Shown one piece after another: positions 45,891 to 55,584 of a stretch of DNA of 64,000 nucleotides. Origin of the DNA: RQOF01 sp964461135 (lineage in GTDB: Bacteria; Calditrichota; Calditrichia; RBG-13-44-9). The position numbers and the translations under genes were made by a program. The stretch spans positions 1 through 64,000 of the forward strand of contig CAYWTB010000015.1 of assembly GCA_964461135.1 (NCBI GenBank). Direction: 5' to 3'. Below the pieces are notes generated by a model, which was not told the DNA's origin, did no database searches, and saw only the letters and a list, made by a program, of their open reading frames with translations. Position 1 is the stretch's first letter. Each line of letters begins with the position of its first letter.

Positions 45891-48247
45891 TTATAACTCT
45901 ATACTGATGCCTATCGATGGAAGAATTCCTATATCACCGGATGTTATCACTTTATCCTGCCAGAAATCATAACTGGGACGCTGAGGCAGCTTGAAATTGT
46001 AAACATTCTGAATATCCAGAAACAGAATAATCGTTGTGTTATTCCAGTAAATATAACGGTCCGCCCGAATATCGAGATGGTGTGCCGCTTTTAAACGGGC
46101 AGAAAGATATTCCTGCGGGAGATTTTGAATATTTCCAGGGCTTGAGGAATTATCCGATGGACGATATACCGGGGTATAAGGTATTCCGGTAAAGAATCTG
46201 AATTTGGAACTGAATTCCCAGTTCTTGTTGAAAATATAGCCACCTGAAATGTTGAAGATAAATCTCTGGTCATACTGGCCGGGATAATCCCGTCCGTTAC
46301 CCGCCGTAAAATTGCTCTTTCCAAATGTAAAACTAACCTGTCCATAGCAGGGAATTTCTGAAAATTTTTTTGCAGAAGAATATCTAATCCGTAGACAATA
46401 CCTTTTGCTTCCGGTACCAGATCAAAATAACCGAATGATTGGAAATCGTCCTCCCGTCCTCCGAATCCGGTACCGGTATTCGTCAGAATAATGTAATCGG
46501 TGATCCCCGGTATCGTACCTGTGGGCAGGTTGGAATAGCGTTTATAATAACCTTCGACTGCTAAGCGAAAATCATTTCTGATAAGATAATCCCATCCTGC
46601 AATAATCATCTGATTTTTCGGGGCTCGCAGTTGTTTATTAAAAGGATTGACTACCCAGACATAAGATGGTGACTGGTAGTAAATGCCGCCACTTATTCTA
46701 ATATTGTTTCTTTCGCCTGCCTTGTATTTGAGTGAAAGCCGGGGAGAAATATATAATGACTGATCAATAAAAGGGTAATTGTCCAATCGTAACCCCCCAT
46801 TAAAAGACAAACGGGTCGAAAAGGTCCAGTCAATCTCCAGAAAACCGGCCAGTTTATAAGCTGAAGCATTTACGCTAGTATATACTGGGACACCAATGCT
46901 GGAAGGGGGAACACGGTTACCACTTCGGTCGTAGATGGTATCGGCAAAGATGGTGGTGTTATTATTTCGGACGGATTTAAGAGAAATGCCACTGAACAAT
47001 CCGATTTTTCCGGATAGAGACTTGTAATTGTTTATTTTAAGATTAATTTCCCGTTCATCCGCCTGACTGTTGAAGTATTCCTGTTGTTTTTCATCTATCT
47101 GGCTGAACCGGTATTTAAACAGGTTCGTACCAAGGGTTATATCGAGATAACCTTTATTCATAATTCTTCTGTAATTCAAACCTCCAATATACTGATTTTG
47201 AGTATTATTGAGTAAACCGGCATTTGTGACCCTGTTTTCTTCGCTGCTTTGCTCCCGGTCTACACGGTCAATTGCGGCCAGACCCAGCACATATAATTTA
47301 TCGCGTGGTGTAAGATTATATTTGAAAGAGAAATTGTAATCGGTATAAACCGGAACGAAGGGAAGCCCGGCTGCTTTAAATATGAGGTCCAGGTAACTTT
47401 TTCTGGCTGAAAAGATGAAATTTCCGGCAGAGGATACCGGCCCCTCCATGTTAAACCCAAACTGAGTAGCAGAGACCAGTACTTTCCCGCCCAGGCGGTC
47501 GGTGCGTCCATCAGCCAGAGTCAGTTCCAGCACCGAGGACATTTTATCCCCGTAACGGCTTTTGAACCCGCCGGTGGAAAAGGATACATTATCCACAAAG
47601 TCGAGATTTATGAAACTCAGACTTCCGCTGCTGTTACCCTGAGTTCCGAAATGATTTATGTTGGGAACTTCAATATTTTCAATTATATATAAATTTTCCG
47701 AAGGACCTCCGCCTCTCACCAGAAGATCATTTCTCCCACCACTGGTATTAATAGCCACACCGGGTAGGGTTATAACGGTCCGGACAACGTCTTCAAATCC
47801 CCCGGGAAATCTCCTTATTTCTTCCCGGGAAAGGCCAATTGTACTGGGTTGGGTCATGGTTTCTTCTATGAAATACCCGGCGGTCACAATAACTTCCTCC
47901 CCCTCAATGGCTGCATCATGAAGTTCGGTATTTACCACAGCAGGTTTTCCTCGCTTTACGCTTATATCTGTTTTGAAAAAGGTGGTATAACCGATATAAC
48001 TGATCTCCAGGCTGTATTTGCCCACTGGAATCTCTTCTATTACAAAATTACCGGATATATCGGTTGAAGCACCCAGGGAACTGCCCACTACAACTACATT
48101 GACTCCAATAAGCGGTTCCTTGGAATGTACATCCGTAACAGTTCCCTGTATGATTCCCTTATCCCCCTCCTGACCTGACACAACTGCCTGAATGGCTGTT
48201 AACTGCAAGAGTATGTAATACATGATGTTGATGGTTTTATTTCTCAT
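45891..48247 (-). pseudogene. TonB-dependent receptor with a frameshift in an A7 run
   Basis: A ~785-aa TonB-dependent outer-membrane receptor. It has a signal peptide (1-25), a carboxypeptidase-regulatory-like domain (about 30-115; IQGTVTDVHSKEPLIGVNVV and YIGYTTFF) and a plug domain (about 125-225; RFPGGFEDVVRTVITLPGVA and DLLVRGGGPSENLYIIE), then the beta-barrel. At 46365-46371 the coding strand has CTGC followed by seven A; one more A would give LLQKKFSEIPCYGQVSFTFG and keep the barrel frame open to 45891. As written, the frame shifts and ends at 46091 with about 90 residues of nonsense. Either a sequencing slip, a true mutation, or slippage-based phase variation. The ligand cannot be told. 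Confidence 0.85.
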
Positions 48248-48857
48248 ATTTATGTTTCAGGTATATTAAAATGGTTAAAATTCTGGAAAATTTAAAAAAT
48301 ACAATCTCACAAAACAATCTAAAAAAATATAAAACGCTCATAACGCCTAATAACAACTCTATATCTTTTTAACATTCGATTGAAGATTTACTTTGATTTT
48401 GCTCTTTACAGAGAATCTCGAGATATTAAAAAGATTGTCCCATGCATTTCTATTTCTTAAAACTTCCTATCCATTTCCGCCAGTATTATTGGCAGAAATA
48501 GGAGAGGTCCGGAAAGTTGATAAACCATGTATAAGTAAATCAAGCTATTTGACAGATATTATGAATGAAATTAATTTTTAATTTCCATACTTTCTCCATG
48601 CGTTCCGAATAACTTGAATGCTTTGCAGAGGACAGCCACAATTTCGGACAATGTTAGACATACACATAAAGTTTCCTGGTAATCCGGATCATATTTAAAA
48701 TTACAGGACTAATTTTTTTTATTAAATATTTGGTTTTTATTTTAAACTCTGGGAAAAATTATTAAAATATGTAAATTCAGATAAAAATAATTTTACATAT
48801 TCCGATCCTAATATAACTTTCTGTTTTATTTTTAGTTAATTTATAAAAACAGGAAAA
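48248..48857. other. Long AT-rich gap with a possible Rrf2-like remnant
   Basis: About 610 nt between divergent genes with mostly AT-rich, non-coding sequence. A 62-codon open frame at 48393-48581 (TTG start) contains AEIGEVRKVDKPCISKS, which recalls the winged-helix N-terminus of Rrf2-type regulators, but it is short and lacks a sensible ribosome site. I treat it as at most a decayed fragment. Promoters for the TonB receptor and the 598-aa gene should be located here. Confidence 0.4.
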
Positions 48858-50654
48858 GTGAGAAAAGACATGGAGTTTGAGAGCGAATTCAAAAGTATTT
48901 ACGAATCGATTCTCAATTCATTTGATGAAAAAAAAGTACCTTCGCTTGATGAAAGCCTGGTTCACTTTGTGTCCGATCAGGATCATCCGGTCGATTACGA
49001 CCTGAACAATGCCAGAATTATGGTGTCTTCCTGGATTGAATTCCTTAATAATCTTTTTATTACCGGTTCCAGCGAATCACTTCTCAGCAATCTTAATAAT
49101 CACCTGTCCTTTATTAAACGCCTGGAAGGAAAAAGTCGCGATGTTCATTTGCGATATTTTAAAAACGTTTGTGAGAAACTGTTTCAATATATTATTCAAC
49201 ACAAAATGATTATTTCGGCAAATTTTGAAATTGAAGATGAGTACAGGACTTTTGAGTTGGATGCCTATCTGTTCGATAGAGAGCTGGATTTGGAAAATTT
49301 AGTTATCTATATATTAAGCCTGAGTTTTCAGGAGATCAATGAAACCACCGAAACACATATCCGTGGGGTTATAACAGGTATAAAAACTCGTATTCATCGA
49401 AATCTCAGAACGCATCTGGACCAGTTGAAGGCCATTCAGGAAACTATTCTGACCATCCTGCAGATGGACCGCAAAGACCAGCAAAATGTGCTGATACGTA
49501 AACTGCAGAAAGAATTTGATCTTATAAATCTTTTTTATTTTCTGGTAAGAAAAATTACAGAAAATAAATGGTTCCAAATTCCCAATCCGCAGGATCTTGA
49601 ATTTAAATCCTCATTCGATTATCCGTTCCTTGATGTCCTTAAAACCTTAAGTAAATGGTATCAGAAACAAGATCCCAAATATCTGCAGAATGCTCAGCAG
49701 ATTGTCAGTTTCATTAATTCAAAGAAACCCTTTCGCAAAGACGATAAAGAGTTTTTGCGTATGGTAACCCTATTAATTGATATTACAGCCTCGTATCAAA
49801 AATTGATGACGGATAAACAAAATATCCGGAACAAGAATGCAGAGGTAAGTGTGGAAATCACCAAAACAATTGAAGAAATCCTGACATTTTTTCTCAATTT
49901 ATACGTTGATCTGAATATAACTCTCATTTATAAACGTAAGCTGTTCATTTATATGGTTATTATTATCCAGGCCTGGATAAAATCAGGTCTGATCTCGCCA
50001 GAACGCTCTCGAGGCATAATGTCTGATCTGGTACAACTGGACCGGCATCTCAAAAAACAACCTCTGAAGAAAATGGGACGGTTTAAGAAAATAAATTATC
50101 AGTTGACGCCAAGGTTAATTCTGGAAGAATTTGAAAAGGGTATGGGGACACATCTCCTTTATGCACTTGATGATTTTTCGGACTGGCATGAAGGTAAAGT
50201 AATCAGGGAAAGTGTGGCTAATTCCAATCTAAAAAATGATCCCCGCTTTAAAATTATGGAAAACCTATATAAAATTTCACGCGAAATTTTTGAATTTTCG
50301 GATGAATATGATGTTTCATCCGATCTTGTAATAATTAAGAAAGGTATAATAAAAACCTATTTCTTGAAAATTCTGGAAGAAAATTTTATCCTGCTTCCCC
50401 AGCTGTTTCAGTCGCTATATAGCGGTCTTATAATTCATTCACTGAACCTGGCGTTTGATGCCGGGAAAGTCTCGGAAGAAGAGCGGACCTCGCTAATGGG
50501 AAAATTAATTACATTGGAAACCAACAAGAATAAAGGCTTGAACTTTCCAATGCTGTATTTTAGTGACTCTCAACTTTTTTCGGAAAATTATGAAAAGATG
50601 TTTTCCTCGGTAGTAACCATGCTCTACCTGTACCTTCCGGTGGCTCATATTTAA
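48858..50654 (+). CDS. Uncharacterised 598-aa helical protein
   Basis: I do not recognise this protein. It has no signal peptide and is strongly helix-forming, with long amphipathic stretches (for example about 165-225, IRGVITGIKTRIHRNLRTHL and QKEFDLINLFYFL). One hydrophobic stretch near 360-375 (LFIYMVIIIQAWI) could be a buried helix or a membrane contact. Charged residues are abundant, and no Cys cluster, Walker motif or zinc motif stands out. The start may be GTG at 48858 (AGGAAAA upstream) or the ATG four codons on. The frame is intact and its codon use is like the neighbours, so it is a real gene. It stands alone between the TonB receptor and a convergent SDR gene, giving no functional clue. 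Confidence 0.8.
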   Translation: MRKDMEFESEFKSIYESILNSFDEKKVPSLDESLVHFVSDQDHPVDYDLNNARIMVSSWIEFLNNLFITGSSESLLSNLNNHLSFIKRLEGKSRDVHLRYFKNVCEKLFQYIIQHKMIISANFEIEDEYRTFELDAYLFDRELDLENLVIYILSLSFQEINETTETHIRGVITGIKTRIHRNLRTHLDQLKAIQETILTILQMDRKDQQNVLIRKLQKEFDLINLFYFLVRKITENKWFQIPNPQDLEFKSSFDYPFLDVLKTLSKWYQKQDPKYLQNAQQIVSFINSKKPFRKDDKEFLRMVTLLIDITASYQKLMTDKQNIRNKNAEVSVEITKTIEEILTFFLNLYVDLNITLIYKRKLFIYMVIIIQAWIKSGLISPERSRGIMSDLVQLDRHLKKQPLKKMGRFKKINYQLTPRLILEEFEKGMGTHLLYALDDFSDWHEGKVIRESVANSNLKNDPRFKIMENLYKISREIFEFSDEYDVSSDLVIIKKGIIKTYFLKILEENFILLPQLFQSLYSGLIIHSLNLAFDAGKVSEEERTSLMGKLITLETNKNKGLNFPMLYFSDSQLFSENYEKMFSSVVTMLYLYLPVAHI

Positions 50655-50660
50655 CAAAAA

Positions 50661-50694
50661 GGTGTTTTCTATATTGCGACTGTTATTAAACACC
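50661..50694 (+). terminator. Weak hairpin after the 598-aa gene
   Basis: GGTGTTT and AAACACC form a 7-bp stem with a 20-nt loop just after the stop codon. No T run follows, so termination here is only a possibility. Confidence 0.3.
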
Positions 50695-50770
50695 CATTCA
50701 GTTTTCTCATAAAAATTAATATTGCGTGAGTATGGAAAACTGCAAGCTTTTGGAAATTTTTGGCAGAAGC

Positions 50771-52225
50771 TTAGCGATTTGGAAGGCTTTTTATGACAAT
50801 ATTTTTTGCCATATTCCGGAAGACCAGAAAATGTGCCGGCATAACCAGGTACCAATATAATACTCCAAACCAGTTGGAAGGAATGAAAGTGGCGGTCTGC
50901 TCAAGGGTCGAACCTCCGACCTGATTCTCGATTACTTTAAACTCCAGCCATGCCTGCCCAGGCAATTTCATCTCTGCCCGCAGTTTAAGGTAGCGGCCCT
51001 CTTCAAATTTTTCAACACGCCAAAAGTCTATGGCATCACCGATTCGAATGTACAGCGAATGTCTCCGACCCCTTCGCATGCCAACACCACCGATAAGGCG
51101 GTCAGCAAATCCCCGGATTTTCCACAGCCAATTGCCATAGTACCAGCCCACTTTTCCGCCTATCTGCTGAACCGTTCTGAAAATGTGATCAGAAGGAACA
51201 GAGGCGGTTATTGTTCTTTTATCTTGCAGAATTTTAAAAGATTTTACTCCGTTGACCATATTATCCTGTCCGCTGGAAGCTTCCGTCCAGCGTGATGCCA
51301 GTTCTCCTTCGGTGTGAGTATTCAGTGCCCGGGAAACTGCTTCCCGGAAGTCAAATAAATCAATTTTTATCCATTCGGTAATTTGCCGGTTGGTACATAC
51401 GGAATCGTTTCTGAGTCCTTCCACCAGGGGGTAGGCAATCCGCATGGGCACTGTTGTGACAATATTCAACCAGTATGCAGACAGTCTGGGGGTAAGTACC
51501 GGTAATGGGATCATAAGAATTTTTTTTCCCATCAGTTCAGCTACTGTTTTCATCATTTTTGCATAACTCAGAATCTCTCCACCGCCAATTTCCAAGATTT
51601 TTCCTTCCGTACGGGCTTCTGTAAGACATGCCAGCAGATATTGCAGAACATTCCGGATAGCAATGGGCTCACACAATGATTGCACCCAGCGCGGCGTGAT
51701 CATCACAGGAAGTTTGCTGGCCAGATCCCTGATAATTTCAAAGGAAGCACTGCCGGAGCCGATTATGACAGAAGCTCTTAATTCTGTGACAGGTACTCCG
51801 GATATTCCCAGGATTTGGCCTACTTCCTGCCTGCTCCTTAGATGTGCAGACAGGCTTTCGGTCTGTTTAGCCAGGCCACCCAGGTAGATGATTCGTTTAA
51901 CATCACTTTCTTTCGCGGCTTTCCCGAAATTTCCTGCCGCCCTGGAATCTGAATTTTCAAAATCTTTCTTACTTCCCATGGAATGGACCAGATAATAGGC
52001 AACATCAATATTGTCAAAGGCTGATTCAAGAGTATCCGGTTTCAGAACATCTCCGCGTACTATTTCAACACCCTGCCATCCCTTGGCAGCTAGCTTTTCC
52101 GGATTACGGGCCAGACAACGCACCTGATATCCTTTTGACAGCAATAAAGGCACAAGCCGGCCTCCAACATATCCTGAGGCCCCCGTCACTAGAATACGCA
52201 AGTTTTTCTCCTGGTTTTTTCTCAT
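50771..52225 (-). CDS. NAD(P)-binding SDR protein with C-terminal DUF2867
   Basis: A 484-aa two-domain protein. The N-terminal part (about 8-300) is an atypical (extended) SDR with VTGASGYVGGRLVPLLL, RGDVLKPDTL and VAYYLVHSMG. The C-terminal ~150 residues match DUF2867, a START-like hydrophobic-ligand-binding region (FRTVQQIGGKVGWYYGNWLWKIRGFADRLIGGVGMRRGRR). The family is predicted to act on lipids or polyketide-like compounds; no substrate is known. It is convergent with the unknown 598-aa gene. Confidence 0.9.
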   Translation of the reverse strand: MRKNQEKNLRILVTGASGYVGGRLVPLLLSKGYQVRCLARNPEKLAAKGWQGVEIVRGDVLKPDTLESAFDNIDVAYYLVHSMGSKKDFENSDSRAAGNFGKAAKESDVKRIIYLGGLAKQTESLSAHLRSRQEVGQILGISGVPVTELRASVIIGSGSASFEIIRDLASKLPVMITPRWVQSLCEPIAIRNVLQYLLACLTEARTEGKILEIGGGEILSYAKMMKTVAELMGKKILMIPLPVLTPRLSAYWLNIVTTVPMRIAYPLVEGLRNDSVCTNRQITEWIKIDLFDFREAVSRALNTHTEGELASRWTEASSGQDNMVNGVKSFKILQDKRTITASVPSDHIFRTVQQIGGKVGWYYGNWLWKIRGFADRLIGGVGMRRGRRHSLYIRIGDAIDFWRVEKFEEGRYLKLRAEMKLPGQAWLEFKVIENQVGGSTLEQTATFIPSNWFGVLYWYLVMPAHFLVFRNMAKNIVIKSLPNR

Positions 52226-52275
52226 AATTTTTATCCGATGCCCATTTTACGAATTTTCAGTAAATTACTTCCATT

Positions 52276-52887
52276 TTACATTCCCAATTCCCTGATAAGA
52301 TATTCCACTCCCGAAAATTTTTCAGTAATGAATAGAACGTATCTAATATCAACGCTGATGGTCCGTTGATATTCCGGTATTATAAAGTAATCCCCGATGA
52401 TACTTTCATAGGTCATATCAAATACGATTCCCGTTATTTCGCCCTGGGAATTAAGGGTAGGTGATCCGGAATTACCCCCGGTAACATTGATGGTGCTGAG
52501 AAAACATACGGGAATATCATTGAGATGTTGATCACTATAGATTCCGAAATCGTTTTTATCAAATAACCGGATCAGTTTCCGGGGTACATTAAAAGGGAAT
52601 TGACCCCGGTTTTTTGATATTACCCCTTTCAGTGAAGTCTGAGGAAGATAATAGACACCATCGCGAGGCGAATAGCCCTTAATTTGTCCGAACGTAACAC
52701 GAAGAGTTGAGTTGGCGTCCGGAGCCATCTTCCCCTGCATCATTTCAATTGGCAAAGGAGTCAAAAATTCAAAGTGAAGATAGGCCGGAGTTACTTTGCT
52801 TAGATTCTCAGGATGACTGAAAAATTCAAAGGTCTCCTGAATGGATTTTGGAATAAACGTGACTTTTGTAAAACTGTAAATTTTCTT
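52276..52887 (-). pseudogene. C-terminal remnant of an S46 family (DPP7/DPP11-like) peptidase
   Basis: About 160 residues match the C-terminus of S46 dipeptidyl-peptidases: MAPDANSTLRVTFGQIKGYSPRDGVYY, then NVTGGNSGSPTLNSQGEITGIVFD with the catalytic Ser in GNSGSP, then RTISVDIRYVLFITEKF and the final YLIREL. Complete members are about 700 aa and have the catalytic His and Asp in the missing N-terminal part. The in-frame sequence extends upstream to 52887 without a good start and without clear S46 similarity, then hits TAA. It looks like a 5'-truncated pseudogene; the closest real start is a TTG at 52764. Alternatively a small unrelated protein could use that start, which I think less likely. 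Confidence 0.8.
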
Positions 52888-53182
52888 TTATCCTCTGTTG
52901 TAAATCTTTTGCAGTTCAAGTAAACATTCTGTATTTGCGACCGGGCGAATATTTTTATTGGATTCAGGTTAATGATGGATGTTCTTTTCGCCTTATTATA
53001 CAAAAAAAATGATTCTACAACTATTATTTTTTTATTGTGACAACTTTATTAAATAATTCTGGTTAAAAAACAGTTTTAAAAGCAGATAAATATTTTTTTG
53101 ATTGAAAAATAGGAATTACGTTTTATATCTTAGTGAAAAATTTTGTGCTTTTTTACACATAATTTGTATACTCAAGTGGTAA

Positions 53183-53692
53183 ATGAAAAGAATGGACATT
53201 ATTATGGAAGCTTCACAGGCAGAAGTTATTGAGTCGCGGGACTTCAAATCATTTGAAAAAATCCTGAAAAAATATGCGGGAAAAAAAGGTGTATTGATAC
53301 CTCTCTTACAGGAAACCCAAAAAATATATGGATATTTACCCAGACCTGCACTATCCAGTATTGCTGATGCCTTAAATACTGATTTAAGCCAGGTATACGG
53401 TGTAGCCACTTTTTATGCTCAGTTTCGTTTGACACCCATCGGGAAGCATCTGGTCCGGGTTTGTCATGGGACGGCTTGCCATGTCAGCGGAGCTACCCGT
53501 ATTACGGAAGTCTGCGAAGAGGAGCTGGGGATCAAAGATGGTGAAACTTCCGGAGATTTGCAATATACTCTGGAATCTGTGGCCTGCCTGGGCTGCTGCA
53601 GTCTTTCACCGGTAATGACGGTGGATGAAAATACCTACGGTCGTCTTTCCGATCGGGAAGTTAGAAAAATTATTGAACATTTTAAAAAATAG
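53183..53692 (+). CDS. nuoE: NuoE-like [2Fe-2S] subunit of an NADH-oxidising complex
   Basis: A 169-aa thioredoxin-like [2Fe-2S] protein. The four ligands follow the NuoE spacing: C94-x4-C99 (CHGTAC) and C135-x3-C139 (CLGCC). The N-terminal helical part contains GVLIPLLQETQKIYGYLP and DLSQVYGVATFYAQF, as in NuoE/HydC/HndA-type subunits. It passes electrons between the NuoF flavin site and partners. The start may be any of the ATGs at 53183, 53192 or 53204. It overlaps the next gene by one base (TAGTG), so the NuoE and NuoF subunits are made together. Confidence 0.94.
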   Translation: MKRMDIIMEASQAEVIESRDFKSFEKILKKYAGKKGVLIPLLQETQKIYGYLPRPALSSIADALNTDLSQVYGVATFYAQFRLTPIGKHLVRVCHGTACHVSGATRITEVCEEELGIKDGETSGDLQYTLESVACLGCCSLSPVMTVDENTYGRLSDREVRKIIEHFKK

Positions 53693-55530
53693 TGGAGTTT
53701 AGAGTGGCCTCAAAAGAAGGATATACAAAAATATTTGTAGGCATGGCCAGTTGCGGAATAGCAGCCGGGGCAACAGATGTTTTTGTAGCCCTGCAGAAGA
53801 AAATTGAAAATGAGAAATTGCCTGTTCAGCTGGAGATTACCGGTTGTCTGGGCGCCTGTTTCCGTGAACCTCTGGTAGAAATTCGATCTCCTGGTATGGC
53901 CTCTGTTATCTATGGCGACATTAGTGTAAAAAAGATTGAACAGCTAATTGAAAAACATGTAAAAAACCGGGAAATCATTGAAGATTGGGCTGTTTCCGGA
54001 AAGGATCTGCACACCGCAGACGAGGAACTTTTCAGTAATCAGTTGCGCATTGTATTGAGGAATGCCGGTATCATTAATCCCGAAAAAATTGACGATTATA
54101 TTGACAGGGGTGGGTATAGAGCCATTCAGCAGGTACTCAGGCATATGAAACCCGACGAAGTGATTGCAGAGATTAAAGATTCGGGGCTGCGAGGTCGGGG
54201 GGGAGCCGGTTTTCCCACCGGTCTAAAATGGCAGTTTGCCCGCCAGTCAGATGGGAAGGAAAAATATATAATTTGCAACGGAGACGAGGGTGATCCAGGT
54301 GCGTTTATGGATCGCAGTATCATGGAAGGGGATCCGCACAGTGTACTGGAAGGGATGCTGATTGCCGGATATGCTATTGGCGCCCATGAAGGGATTATCT
54401 ATGTTCGGGCCGAGTATCCCCTGGCGGTTAAAAGACTTCAGGTTGCCCTGAACCAGGCCAGAGAAAAAGGATTCATGGGCCATGCTATTCTGGGAAGTCA
54501 ATTTTCGTTTGATATCAATCTCAAACTGGGAGCAGGAGCTTTTGTGTGTGGGGAAGAAACAGCGCTGATTGCCAGTATTGAGGGCAAACGGGGAATGCCT
54601 CGTTTGCGACCACCTTTTCCGGCGGCTAGAGGGTTATGGAATAAACCTACGAATATAAATAATGTAGAAACCTATGCTAACGTACCGTGGATTATTCTGA
54701 AAGGCGCACCTGCCTATGCAAGACTGGGAACTGAAAAAAGCAAGGGAACCAAAGTGTTTGCCCTGGCTGGTAAAATAAAAAGAGGCGGCATGGTGGAAGT
54801 TCCTATGGGAATGTCATTGCATGATGTCATCTTCAAGATTGGCGGTGGCATTAAGAATAACCGTGAATTTAAAGCTGTGCAGCTGGGAGGACCTTCCGGC
54901 GGGTGTGTGCCGGCAAGCCTGCTGGATACTCCGGTGGATTACGACTCGCTCACTGAGACCGGTGCCATAATGGGGTCAGGAGGTATGGTAGTAATGGATG
55001 ACCGCACCTGCATGGTGGACGTGGCCAAATTTTTCCTTAATTTCACTCAGGAGGAATCCTGTGGTAAATGTACCTTTTGCCGTCTGGGTACCAAACGCAT
55101 GCTGGAGATTCTTCAGAGAATCACAGAAGGCAAAGGTGAAGAAGGGGATATTGAAAAGCTGGAGGCTCTTTCGGAGAATATAAAACAGGGTTCCCTCTGT
55201 GGGTTAGGACAGACTGCTCCAAATCCGGTACTGACTACTATAAAATATTTCCGACATGAATATGAAGCTCACATAAACGAAAAAAAATGTCCGGCCAAGA
55301 GTTGCCGGGAATTGATTGAATACCGGGTAATTCCTGATAATTGTACAGGTTGCATGGTATGTCTGCGGGTATGCCCGGTGGATGCTATTACCGGTGCTAA
55401 AAAAGAGATCCATTATATTGATCCCAAAATTTGTACTCATTGCGGCGCATGTTATGATGCCTGTCGCTTTGATGCTATTGAAATTCTTACCGGTGTACCG
55501 GAAGAATCCGCCGAAACGGTTAATGAGTGA
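53692..55530 (+). CDS. nuoF: NuoF-type NADH-binding flavoprotein with extra ferredoxin domain
   Basis: A 612-aa protein of HydB/HndC/BfuB architecture. Its N-terminal thioredoxin-like domain (about 8-95) carries cysteines in GMASCGIAAG and GCLGAC. The NADH/FMN core follows, with GRGGAGFPTGLKW near 168 and CNGDEGDPGAFMDR. The N3-type [4Fe-4S] ligands are C457, C460, C463 and C503. Two [4Fe-4S] ferredoxin motifs end the protein (C551, C554, C557, C561; C581, C584, C587, C591). Complex I NuoF lacks this extra C-terminal part; electron-bifurcating hydrogenases and dehydrogenases have it. The start is GTG. It follows nuoE with a 1-nt overlap and precedes the giant fusion by 54 nt. Confidence 0.95.
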   Translation: MEFRVASKEGYTKIFVGMASCGIAAGATDVFVALQKKIENEKLPVQLEITGCLGACFREPLVEIRSPGMASVIYGDISVKKIEQLIEKHVKNREIIEDWAVSGKDLHTADEELFSNQLRIVLRNAGIINPEKIDDYIDRGGYRAIQQVLRHMKPDEVIAEIKDSGLRGRGGAGFPTGLKWQFARQSDGKEKYIICNGDEGDPGAFMDRSIMEGDPHSVLEGMLIAGYAIGAHEGIIYVRAEYPLAVKRLQVALNQAREKGFMGHAILGSQFSFDINLKLGAGAFVCGEETALIASIEGKRGMPRLRPPFPAARGLWNKPTNINNVETYANVPWIILKGAPAYARLGTEKSKGTKVFALAGKIKRGGMVEVPMGMSLHDVIFKIGGGIKNNREFKAVQLGGPSGGCVPASLLDTPVDYDSLTETGAIMGSGGMVVMDDRTCMVDVAKFFLNFTQEESCGKCTFCRLGTKRMLEILQRITEGKGEEGDIEKLEALSENIKQGSLCGLGQTAPNPVLTTIKYFRHEYEAHINEKKCPAKSCRELIEYRVIPDNCTGCMVCLRVCPVDAITGAKKEIHYIDPKICTHCGACYDACRFDAIEILTGVPEESAETVNE

Positions 55531-55584
55531 ATCCTGGAAAGTGTCCATCTGTTTAAGTTTTTACAAGTAAAAGGTTGATTGATA

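Noticed and set aside
52800..53003. A 67-codon minus-strand open frame overlapping the region upstream of the S46 remnant
   Set aside because: Its frame differs from the more coding-like frame next to it, it lacks a ribosome site, and it shows no domain.
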